Shown here piece after piece: positions 1 through 11,200 of a stretch of DNA of 64,000 nucleotides. The translations under genes were made by a program, and so were the position numbers. Location of the stretch: assembly GCA_914767715.1 (NCBI GenBank), contig OU612073.1, positions 11,532,001 through 11,596,000 of the forward strand. Reading direction: 5' to 3'. The stretch's first letter is position 1, and the number at the start of each line of letters is the position of its first letter. Under the pieces are notes generated by a model that ran no database searches, was not told where the DNA came from, and was given only the letters and a program-made list of their open reading frames with translations. The stretch is from Membranipora membranacea (lineage: Eukaryota; Bryozoa; Gymnolaemata; Cheilostomatida; Membraniporidae).

Positions 1-3000
1 TACTCACTACCACAATTTATACTCGTCTTTACAGCGATTTATGCAAAGGTTAAATTGAGCCTCATCCACTGTTGGTGCCAAGATGACAGTGCACATAATC
101 AGGTACACTTTTTGTCTAACTTTGTAGTATCACACCAGTATCACACCACCCTCCCTGATCACACAGCTCAAAGAGGTTGTTTGAGTGACAGGTAGTGGGC
201 AAAATATTTAGATGTGCCATTGAAAGAAAATTAGTTATTATTTCATTTTTTTTTTAATATATTATATTTATTATAATTTATATTATATATATTTGCCCCC
301 CCCATGTTTCTATCATAACCAATGGTACGCCTGCTTCATCTTGTTTTTTCATTCCCTCTTATGATTATCTTCCTTATGTCAATGGGAGGATAACTCAGAA
401 AATACAAATTCATCTTACCAATTATTATTACCTTCTCAGTTTCTTATTAAAAGGAATCATGCATGTCGTACATGTCGAAGCCTTCAAGTAGGTCTAAGTC
501 ACAATATATAGAGATTAATAATATACAGTCCACATCGGAAGATGGTTCAAGTATTAAAAATGATAGATAAAAAATAAATTAAAAGATAAAGTATTAAAAA
601 AAAGCGCTATTATAGTATGAATCATTTTTTACAATTGTTAACCTCTGACCCCACAATCATTTTAATCCTTTATATGCATGCTATGTAGTATTCAATAGAA
701 CATGAATCAGTTAGTGTTTAACCCTATACAAGTCAACACGTTTATTTAAACCTCTCACTATAAGCTACAACCCCAAGTGAAGATAATTCTATTTATATCA
801 ATCAAACACGTACTGCGTCAGCCCTCATTCAACATTCATAACGAAAAACAATATCATACTATCAACGCTTTGAACCAACCAAAGGCCAGTAAAATGAATT
901 AATTTCTGTTCACTGCATCTTCACAGGAATAAAAATGTCGTGCTGCAAAGATTCTTTAGAATATTTTTATGAATTCGCCTGCTAATAAATAATAATAATT
1001 AAGTTTTTTATATAACGCATAATAAAAATTTTTACAACAATGATTTTGAAGATTCGTACATGATATAAAACATTAAAATTGAAAGTGGACTTCTAGAAAT
1101 AAGCCTGGAGCCGATAAATATATAAAATTGATTAAAAGTTTATTACAAAGTATTGATGAGGTGAGGAAATACGATAAAAATAAAGTAAACCTAAAAAGAC
1201 ATTTCTAACATTCACCAAGTTTAGAATTATTGAATGATAGAGCTTACTCAATGAGAAGTCAGACTCGTTATCAAGGTTATCAGAACATTGACTAACTTAT
1301 AGGGATTGAAACATCATTTACCACTTTTTATCTCGTCAATACCCAATCAAGTTTTCTACTTTTTCTGCTGACTATTTATATTTTCTTTTCGGTTCAGTGC
1401 TATTCTCCAACGACCACTCAGCAATATGAGTGGAAATTCAGGTAATGGGCCCGCTGCTTAACAAAGAAGGCAAGTAAGACACACCTCAAATATACGGTTT
1501 GTAGTGGGTATAGTTACTAGGATATCATGATTATATATATATAGGAGGATAAATGATATTGTGACCATGTTTTGGGACTGTGGTGTTTTGTCTATGTCGA
1601 AGTCGTGGAAGTCTGTTATCTGTTTGACAGTAGAAACCGTCTTTGCCGCTATATTCTGCACTCCGGTCCAAGAGCAACAACCAATTTCAGCGATTTGACC
1701 AGACTGCAAGGAGTTTTTACTCCTTGGTTTGACAGCGCCTGATATTGGACAGGTATTGGATTTGGAGTTTAAAAGCAGATTACAGTTTATCCTACTTTCA
1801 TTGCCTTGAATATGCCGGAGAAACAACAGCAGTGATCGCAGTAGTGTTGGTCTCTGACTAGTGAAAAATTGGGTCTATATGTCCTTTTCCTTTTCTATAG
1901 TATTCCCCTTGGGAGGCAGTTTTATAGATCTTTTGTCAAATTGCTGCATGATTACTCTGTTTTGTCAAGTTTATATCAAATGATGTCCCATACACAAGGT
2001 CCCATACACAAGGTCCCATACACAAGGTCCCATACACAAGGTCCCATACACACTGTCCCATACACAAGGTCCCATACACAAGGTTCCATACACAAGGTCC
2101 CATACACAAGGTTTATGTTTATTTGCCCTAAGTACCCCTACTCCTGTTCCATATGCAATCATTTATTATTTGGCAGGTCTCCCCAATGAACTCACTCATT
2201 CATTGGCCTCCCCTACTGGATACATTTGGCAAGGGCATTTGGACCTATTTGGACCATTAATGCTTTACTCTGATTCAAAAGGTGCTTGGATTGGTCAAAA
2301 TATAAGTATATTTCTGTGGCTTACCAAATCAGCAGCTGTCTAACAACATGAACTGGAACCGGAAACAGGAAGTAGCTGTTCTTAGATACATACAAATACA
2401 GAAACTTATAGATTTGTAGTTTGTCTCCTTGTGTGTTTCACTTAGAGATTTTGGAGACATTTAGCCACATCCTTATTGAAACCAGCCTCTGGTCTGAGTT
2501 CATTGCTTCATATATTGGGACTGGACTGCAAAGACTATTGCTAGATATAGGTGAACACCTTGTGTATGAGCCTGAGTGCTTGTGAGCTATACTGTGCGTG
2601 TGTGCTGTCACCTGTGACTGTCAATAGCTTTTGCCAGATTTTAGCTAAACTTCTGGAATGTACTTCCAAAATAAGCCCTGAAAAGTGATACACAAATGTA
2701 TAGTGGTGCATAGGAATCCCAAATCTGGCATCCATAGCTCTCAAACCCATTCCAATTCTTTGTCTATAGCCTTTAAGACAGGCAATTGATTCGATATGAA
2801 CACTGTTCCTATGCCAAGTCCAGAGTCAAGTGTGAAAGACATATGTATTTATATGCACCTGTCCAAATATTTCTCAAGCAATGTAGACTCAGTTTGCCTC
2901 TTAACACACCTGCTCCTGTAAAAACTTGCCTTAATTATCAGTATATTAGTCTTCCCTTTATTGTAGGATATACAATGATTATAATGTAAAGAAGCACATA

Positions 3001-3665
3001 TATATATATAGATATATATATTGTATGGATTCTTTAGGGAACATATCTGACCCTGAACAAGCACATGGCTCTTTATGTGTGGTCGTCCGACCGATTTCAC
3101 ATATTTGGTTGGTCCACAATTTCAGAATCGTTCAGAATTATAACTTACCCTTCTATAATCTTTTGTCATGCGGCTTGCCTGAATTTTTGAAAGTTGATAC
3201 TGGGACGTCAATCAAAGCATAGCACAAAAGCTGTCAGATTTTTAGCTTGGTCCAGTTACTGACACATTTGACAAAGCTACATACTGGTCATATATCCACG
3301 ATTAGCCATGCTATGTATTTTACCACTGATCAATAAATTCATATCAATATCATATCAAAACTTTCCATTTCTATATATTTAGGGAATTTACTGTCAGATA
3401 TAGTTGGCTAGATCATTGGAGATAAGGAAACTATAGCATCCAACTTTAATGATTTCACAAGCCCAAGATTTGGTGAAGCAGAGAATATCTAGGTACTGGT
3501 AATATCTAGGTTTCAGAGAATTGAAACTATTTCCAATCAAGTTAACATGATCATGACTTGAAATTACCTCCTTATTGGATGTAGTCTCTAAATTGATTAA
3601 ATGTGACCCTCGTTGTCTATTTTATGGCTTTAGTTTCCAAGCCATGTATTCTAAAATTGTAATTT
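1..3665. other. Intergenic / upstream region, no supported gene
   Basis: AT-rich sequence with only short open frames that lack recognisable domains or codon-like composition. It contains TA dinucleotide runs near 1530-1545 and 2999-3022 and the 14-bp minisatellite listed separately. A short ATG-initiated stretch at 1426-1441 is followed by a good donor (GTAATGG) and could be a 5' leader exon of the next gene. Joined to the acceptor at 3674/3675 it would run out of frame, so it cannot simply extend the protein. Nothing else is supported. Confidence 0.5.
1985..2110. repeat. 14-bp minisatellite, nine copies
   Basis: Nine head-to-tail copies of GTCCCATACACAAG fill exactly 126 bp. Copy 5 ends in CT instead of AG, and copy 8 has TT for TC. 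Open frames on both strands across it simply translate the repeat and are not genes. Confidence 0.95.
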
Positions 3666-3725
3666 TTGTTACAGATTTACACTCTGTTATCTAGTACATA
3701 TACGAGACAGCGACCATACAGTGTA

Positions 3726-6700
3726 ATGGAGAACAGTGACATGATTCAGAGTTTCTGTGATGCATTGGTGAACAAAGATAGATCGAAAGTAGAGTGTTTG
3801 GTGAAAGAACACAATAGCCAGGAACTGTTCACTCTACTCACTTCAAGATGGAACAATAAGGCTGCTATATGTTACCTTATGGGTGATGCGCAATCCTTCT
3901 CCATGTTATTTAATCGCATAGATGCTGCAGACAGACTTAAGTTATTGGATCATCCATTTTACTCACAGCCACATGGAGATTCAGTTCTTCAAGATGCTTT
4001 ACGATGTGAGAAAGAATGTGATCCAGATTCGATTGTTAGAGAATTACATAAGAGTTTGCCTGAAAAAGATTGGAAGTCGCTAATAGATGTATCATGTGAC
4101 AGTTCCTTTTTAGGTTGTTTAAGAGATGGTGCACCTGAACTCTCTAAAGTTCTTCAATATGTTCTTGAGTCCATTGATGATCCAATAGACCGCATAGCAC
4201 TACTCCAAGAGCACGATCGCTATGGGAGATGCCTAGCTCAAATATTAGTGCCTTGCAGCCAGTACTTGAAGGCTATGATAAGCTGCTTACCGGAGCACTT
4301 AAGACTTAACTTCTTCCAAACAACTTTTTATCGTGAAGACCACCAAGATACATCTGGGAAAAAAATCCGTTTGCCAGACAATGAAGCTGTTGTATCATTA
4401 GCAAGTCACTATACGATACGTAAGAAAACAACATTAATTCATGAACTGACAAGGTACATTCATTTTCGAAAAGATGAATTTAGTATACATGGTAATGCGC
4501 CTCATAAACCATGGGAGAAAACTGACATATTCTATGTACTGAACAGTGTTGATAAAAGTGAGAGGTATGATCTTCTGACAACTAAGGACTCTGACGGTAA
4601 TAACCCAATCCACCTATGTGATACAGGTGCCTGGCCATATCTCTTAGGTATGTTGCCTCCAAAAGACAAAAGTGGACCACTTTTTGAACAGAATAACAAA
4701 GGAGATACCCCCCTGCATTTACAATTTACTATTTACAATCTAGTTTTACCCGGCATCCGGGTTAAACTTATTGACTTTCTGAGTGTCGAAATAATGATTG
4801 GTATTTTGAGCATTCAGAATGATCAAGGTAATACAATTCTGCATTCATACTTTCTGTCCAAGAATGACTGCGCGCCTGACATCGCCATCAAGCTTTTGAA
4901 TGAGCTCAATGAACAGACCACCACAAAGATAGATGAGTCGTTTCTCTTACTCATTAACAGAGAGAATAAAAATATTCTCCATGCGCTGCTGAATTCATAT
5001 CAGTTTGATGGTTTGGATGAAAGGAGTGACAATCAACGTGAAGCCATAGTCGACCTTTTGATTGCAATCAAGTCTCGGACACTGGTCCATCAGTTACTTA
5101 TTGGAAAGGACCACTACGGTGATTCACCAATACACACCATCGCTCGAGACTATTCAATGTTTGTACCTCAAATTCTGGAAATGAACAAAGAAAAGATGAA
5201 CGAGTTAGTATATACGAAGCATAAAACTGGTGACACACCAATTCACACCATTGCGAAGTACAGCCCTTTCAAGCTTCCTGTTGTACTAGAGGCAATTCCT
5301 TCACATGACCTCCCATGCATCCTGAAAGAAGTAAACTCACTCGGGGACACAACAGTTCATTTATTGGTAAAACATGTTGGGTATGCCAACAAAACCAGGC
5401 AAGTACTCAAAATAGTGGAAAACCGGGATGTGGAAGAGATACTGAGAATAGAAAATGAACTTGGAGCTACTCCCCTCCATACAGCACTTGCCAACAACAA
5501 TCACAAAGCTTTTGATTACATGGTCGAAGCATTGGGAGAGGCCAACCAATCAACCGACCAACTCCATGGTAAAAGAAAAAGCTTAGAGATTTTAGGAGTG
5601 ATCATGGAGCCGCATGTTTCTGATATCTTAAGCCTGGTCACTGAAAACACAGTTGAGAATGCGGGTAGTCACCTTACTAAACTAACAATTAGCGAATGCT
5701 ACTACATATCACAGGTTCTAGGCTTGAAAGCCAATCAGGACGTGGAAAAGCACATTGAGGACCAACTCAAGAATATCAAGAAGATTGTGATCGATGACTT
5801 TGTCTCCAAGCCAAACATAATCAGCAAAGGTTAGGAGTCAGAAATTATTTTTGCTTCGAATTTTACAATGAAAGCAGAGAATCACAATCATCAAGGCATC
5901 ATCAATCCAGCAAAAAATTTAGGCGTTTGGTTATTGTTGTCAATTTTGTTGTATTTTTCCTGTTTTTCAGCTGTGACGAGTATACTGGAAGAAAAGTTCC
6001 AGCTGGGAAACACATTACTGCATATATTAGCAGAGAGGACAGAATTTGCGGTGATTCAAAAGATTCTCCATGTGATGACACTCAGCCAGAGAAATCGACT
6101 GCTGTCATCCCGAAACCATGGAGGGAAAACACCTTTAGAAGTGGCGCGCTCTTACAAAATAAAGAGACTTTTAGAGTGGTCTGATTCACAGCAGGGATTC
6201 TACTACCTACAAACTCCACCAGTTGTTCTCATGATGCCAATAACGTCTGATCGAGAGGAGGCGCATAAAGAAATTACTCAACTAGAGTTGGCACTGCCCT
6301 CATTCAATGTGTCGGTGAAAAAAGTACTGAACCCTAGCAAGGAAGAAATGTTAGAATCCATCAGGGAAGCAGGAAGGACTAATGAAGATATATCCGCGCT
6401 GATCGTAATAATCATGGCACACGGTATACAAGGTCGGGTATGGTCAGCTGATGGTCATGAGGTCAAGATACAAGACATCCTTCTGGAGATGCAAAGTGCT
6501 CTTCCTGATGGGAAACCAAAGGTAAGACTTAGTAGCGAGTTCAGCAAGATTAAGTTTGATCCATTTTGCCAGCGCTGGGGTTGCCCCCCCCCCCTTTGGC
6601 GTGTCAGTAGTGGGGTGAAATTCCAACGCTGGCAAAATGGATCAAACTTGATCTAGGTAGCCTGTCTTGACAAGACAAGCTAGGGATAGAATAAAACCAG

Positions 6701-7638
6701 CTTTTCAAAATTTTTTCAAAATATTATCTCCCCTGTTTACACAAATTTTTACTGCAGTTCAAAACTAACCCTCTAGGATATTAATGGTTCACTAATTTTT
6801 TTTCTGTAAAACTAGAATGGTTCTTGTCAAGAACGGTCTGACCCCTCGAGAAGGAGGCAATACAAAGTGTTTTATCGCGCCCAATAACTCATTTATGATT
6901 TTTTCGTATCATAGGTGCTCCTGGTGCAGGCATGTCAAGACATGGATGCAAACATCCCCTCAAAGATAATAGGTATGTGAATTAATATCTAAAATAATAC
7001 AGTAAGGTTGTGTGGTATATCATGAAACCGCTGTGTAATCAAACATAATGTCATTAAAACAAAAGACACATATCATGTCATTGTACCAAAAGAACCAAGG
7101 AATTACACTTGTTCCCTGTGTTCCCACATCTAAAATCGTCTGTGTGGGAACACAGTAGACTCTCTGGCCCTAAAGCTAGTGCTTAGGAGAAGCGACAGAA
7201 GCCAACTGTGCCAAACAATTGCACAATTTGATGAAAAGTTGGTGTATCATCTTATTATTTAATGTTCTAGCTGAGCACACAAAAAGGGATCCCGCACCAC
7301 CTAGCTCCCAGCGTAGAAAGGGAAGTGCTGCTCAGGCGAGGCAAACCGAACAAACTCCTGCAAACACTCAGTTAGAGCCTAGATCTCAACTAGACTATAG
7401 TCTGCAATGGAGAGATTTCATAACAATGGTGGCTTCAGTAAATGGCGGAACGGCATACAGGAATCAGATGATACCGATGTTTGCCCAGGAGTTGAAAGAT
7501 TCAGCAAACAATGGGGATATTTATGAGATATTCCTGAAGACTCACTATAGGCTACAGAAAGTAGTACCTGACCAAGTTCCAGAATTCAGATCAACGCTCA
7601 CACAAAAGCTTTCACTGAGAAATATATTCACACCTTGA
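3726..7638 (+). CDS. Ankyrin-repeat protein with C-terminal caspase (peptidase C14) domain
   Basis: Four coding exons: 3726-5829, 5971-6521, 6915-6972 and 7271-7638 (3081 nt, 1026 aa). ATG 3726 follows an acceptor at 3674; the frame is open up to that acceptor, so an upstream coding exon is possible. Residues about 300-770 hold divergent ankyrin units (GDTPLH, GNTILH, GDSPIH, GDTPIH, GATPLH, GNTLLH). From about 782 a caspase fold follows: beta-strand VVLMMP, catalytic His852 in IIMAHG, and Cys892 in LLVQACQD. The p10-like part (about 945-1026) has AYRN and ends QVPEFRSTLTQKLSL. Caspases are Cys proteases of cell death or inflammation; the ankyrin part would serve as a ligand- or partner-binding platform. 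Oddities are Asp for Gly after QACQ (family QACxG), an atypically short N-terminal p20 region, and no visible CARD, DED or death domain. Architecture is clear; activity is unproven. Confidence 0.85.
6547..6654. mobile_element. Small fold-back element in caspase-gene intron 2
   Basis: Imperfect inverted repeat. The left arm begins AGATTAAGTTTGATCCATTT and the right arm ends with its near complement, ATGGATCAAACTTGATCT. Arms are about 32 bp around a C-rich loop. It starts only about 25 bp after the intron donor at 6522. It has no coding capacity and looks like a MITE or similar palindromic insertion. Confidence 0.7.
7116..7155. repeat. Hairpin in caspase-gene intron 3
   Basis: CTGTGTTCCCACA is followed 12 bp later by TGTGTGGGAACACAG, forming a strong stem-loop. 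It may be the core of a short palindromic insertion; no function is evident. Confidence 0.6.
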
Positions 7639-8240
7639 AAAAGAGCAAGGACCAGTTTTTCAGTATACGGGACAACCATTGATCAATTTGTCTCAACTGG
7701 AGTTGCTCCCCCACTACTTATTAACAAAATGGTAAGCGACTCTGAATGCTGGAACATTGACAGAAGTATAATGTGAGATCATTACTCATTGATCTGTTAT
7801 GCTTTCAGAATGATAATCCCACATTCATCTTAGTGTTGTGTAGCTCATTTTCTGATGGATTTTTAGCAGATTATTTTAATCCCAATAGGAGATTTATAGA
7901 GTCTTACAATGTTAAGTAATTCGTTGGAAAAGGACATGTTTGAGCCTAGCACAACCTGTGTTTCATATCGATGGGCCAAGTTACCATAACACTTGTTTGT
8001 CAAAGTTTCAAATGCCATTTTTATTTTGTATTTCAAACCTATTTACAATATTTATGAAACTAACAACTTTTGCACGAATGAGAGCAAAAACTATCGGTAG
8101 CAAGTTTTCCCAATTTTCAATAAAACTAATAATAAAAGTCTGGCATCCAAGTCCACCCTCCAAAAGGGCTTCATATTACAGCATCGTTGCCTCATCAAAA
8201 CATAAAAATACATCACATATTGTACACATTATCATAATTT
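7639..8240. other. Convergent 3' ends of the caspase gene and SRRM1
   Basis: There is no coding sequence with support here. The region lies between the stop codons of two converging genes. AATAAA on the + strand at 8119-8124 could serve the caspase gene, and AATAAA on the - strand (complement of 8020-8025) could serve SRRM1. If both are used, the 3' UTRs overlap by about 100 bp. The long + strand open frame starting at 7940 runs antisense over the last SRRM1 exon and is not a gene. Confidence 0.5.
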
Positions 8241-11200
8241 TTAATCTGGAGATGATAGGTTGCCAATTTGCTTTTTCTTCATTGACTCAAGCGCTTTCTT
8301 TCTCAAATCCTTTTCTAGCACTTCTAAATTCTCATCTCCATCACTCTGAGCCTACAAACACCAAAAACATCAAAACTATGGATGTATAAAATCCTATGTG
8401 TTTATATGATGGGGGAGGTAGGCGGTCGTCAGTCAACAATACTTAATATTATGTTATGTTTTGTCAAACTATTCCAGAGACATGGTGACTGGCATTAAAA
8501 TATTGAATGAATTATTTTTGACTCGTGAAAATGTTCTCTGTGGAGAAGGTTGTCCTTTAGTATATAGAGTCATTTATCAAAGATCATAATGTATAACCAG
8601 CCCCATAGACAACAGTGGAAGTTCTCTATTTACGTTGATATCGAACAAAATTGTGTTCTGTGCACTGTGACAAAGACTCACCATTGCTCATACACAACTC
8701 GCATTGTGACCAGTTGATATAAAACAAAGGTCGCTGGCTACAGGCCACCATCTTTTGAAACGGTGCAGAAATCATCTTATAGATTGGTGTTTGTTTGATT
8801 GATCTGATAGATTGATGATTCCCAAGGACTCATTTTTATGCACATGAGCAATTGATGTGGGATTCTTGTCTCAACAACACTGCATTCATCAGCAATTCAA
8901 TCTTGGATCTCTCACATTTTACCCGAAGTGCTATGGCTGTTCCCACCGTCACCATTGCCCACATATTATATCATGATCGTTTCGCAAGTTTTATAAAAAA
9001 AAAAGAGAAAATAGGAATCGTCTCCCTACCTCTCCTCTCTTACTTTTAGCTTTGGTCTTGGAGGATTTCTTCGACTTTTTCTCCTTTTTCACTTTCTTAG
9101 CCTTCTTTTTCTTTTCGTCGGCTGAAGCGGCGGCAGGCTAAAAATAGACACAAATATAGGCTAAAAATAGACACAAATATAAGCTAAAATAGACACAAAT
9201 ATAAGCTAAAAATAGATACAAATGTAGAATCAAAGAATGATAATTTACAATTGTGCAGGGAAGTCACAATCAGAATGCTTTCGGACTATAATCTTAAGAG
9301 GCCCACTGGTAGTGCTCATCGCTCCCAACTCTGGGCACATCTCATAGACAGTTGTAATTTAGGAATAGATTAAATAGAGAGAGAAGACAGTTTTGTTGTC
9401 TATTTGGGATAACTTCACTTTGAACGCTATGTTGCTTGTTGGCACGTATGAAACTTCCAGTGTTTTACAAAAATTGCAGCAACTGTCTTAAGAATCTTAC
9501 CTCCCTCAACTTCTTGGTTAAAATTATTACACTCTATCTATTAGGATGAAGTTGATTAGAAAGATTATACCGCATATAAAGCTCACTAAGCATCTGACTG
9601 ACTATCTACAAACCTCAGAATCACTGGCAGCAGTAGCTTGTTTAGATGACTTTTTCTCAGCTCTTCCCTCATCAGAACTCACACTTCTGGCTCGAGTTCT
9701 GTAAGGACGGAATGAATTTGGAATAAAATGTTATTAATCAAAACTACAACAGGTAAGACATAAATTCATACACAGTACATATTAACACATACTACTATAC
9801 AATCAAGTATACTAAGTATATATGGTGATGTTATTGGATGAAAGGCTGTTGTAGGGCTGGTCTTTATTTGCATGAGAGACTACTCCACGAAAAATGCAAT
9901 TCAATGAATGTTATCAAAGCCTATAGCTTTCTTGGCAAAACAAATCTTTTCATTCATAACACTGCAATTACGGAAGATAAGAAGAAACAGTAAGATAACA
10001 GATGCGCAAACTTTCACACAAATTGCTGTCGATATAACTTTTTCAGAATGCAAGTTTAGTCTAGTTGCTCTCGGTTTGAGATTTCCTGTACATAAAATTA
10101 GCATTATTCAGAATGTTTTTGGTTCCTGAATCAATAATGATTTGGTGTGACCTACTTAGATTTAGAAGATTTGGCATCACCCTTCTCTTTTCTAGGCTTT
10201 GGCTTCTCATCTGGTGTACCTAAAACACGATTTAAAACATAAATGCTAAGATTCAGCAGCTATCAGATTGGTGTCAAAAACAATCACAGTCAAAACATCA
10301 TTATATTTACAAGTTGTGAGCGTCCATGCAGGTAGGCCACTAGCTAAAACCTGAGCTTAATTTGGCAGTATAAACAAATTTTAAAAGGGGAGGCTGTTAC
10401 TGGTTAAGCTCATCCTGGTTTGGAAAACATGGTGCGGTAGAAGTACTTCACTTATTTCTTGCAATTTAACTGTGAAAAAGGATTTCAACTGAATAAAATT
10501 TTACCATTCAACCTGGTGATCTGCCTATTTGACCTTGAAGCCTTACCTGATCTTTCTCTTGGTGAAGCAGATCTGTCTTTTCTACCACTTCGTCTATTAG
10601 CTGGAGTACTACCAGATCTACTTCTATCTTTTCTTTTCCTTTGTGGGGGCGGTGATACACTAGCCCGCTTGTTTTTAGGTGGAGGAGAGGCGGAAGGGCT
10701 ACGCTTTCTGACGTTGCGCTGTGGTGACTTACTGCGACTGGCCCTCGACTTTCTCTGCCCGCCTCGTTTTGGTGAAGAGCTTGGAGTGGACTTCCTGTTG
10801 TCTGGTGACCTAAGAATGTATGAAGACATTATCACTGTATGCATTATATGTAAGAACCACATTTGACCTCCAACCAATTGATCTCAAATCTCAATCTCAA
10901 CTTTCCGGGAAGATGAGTACATACAGTATGCTGAGCTCATAAATTTTTAAGTACTAGTATTAAAATAGTCATGGTTGTATTATAGACCCCAACTCACCAG
11001 CTACCAGATGCAGATCTCTGTCTGCCTCTCTGGGGCGGAGGTGGAGAATTTCTGGACTTCCTTCTCTTTGGAGGCGATCCAGACCCTCTCCTCTTTGGTG
11101 GTGGTGACACAGAGCTTCGTCTCTTAGTTTGAGGCGATCTAGAGGCTCTCCTTCTTGTTGGAGGTGATCCAGGACTCTTTCTCCTGGGTGGTGGCGGCGA

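Noticed and set aside
1426-1441. Coding first exon (ATG plus donor) for the ankyrin-caspase gene
   Set aside because: Splicing to 3675 gives a premature stop, so at best it is a leader with a short upstream frame.
1458-1826. 122-codon - strand frame
   Set aside because: No domain, composition or splice support.
1985-2110. CRISPR-like direct repeats
   Set aside because: Units are 14 bp with no spacers, in an animal genome. It is a minisatellite.
7940-8389. 149-codon + strand frame after the caspase gene
   Set aside because: It is antisense to the last SRRM1 exon, whose product matches the known C-terminus. No domain is seen.
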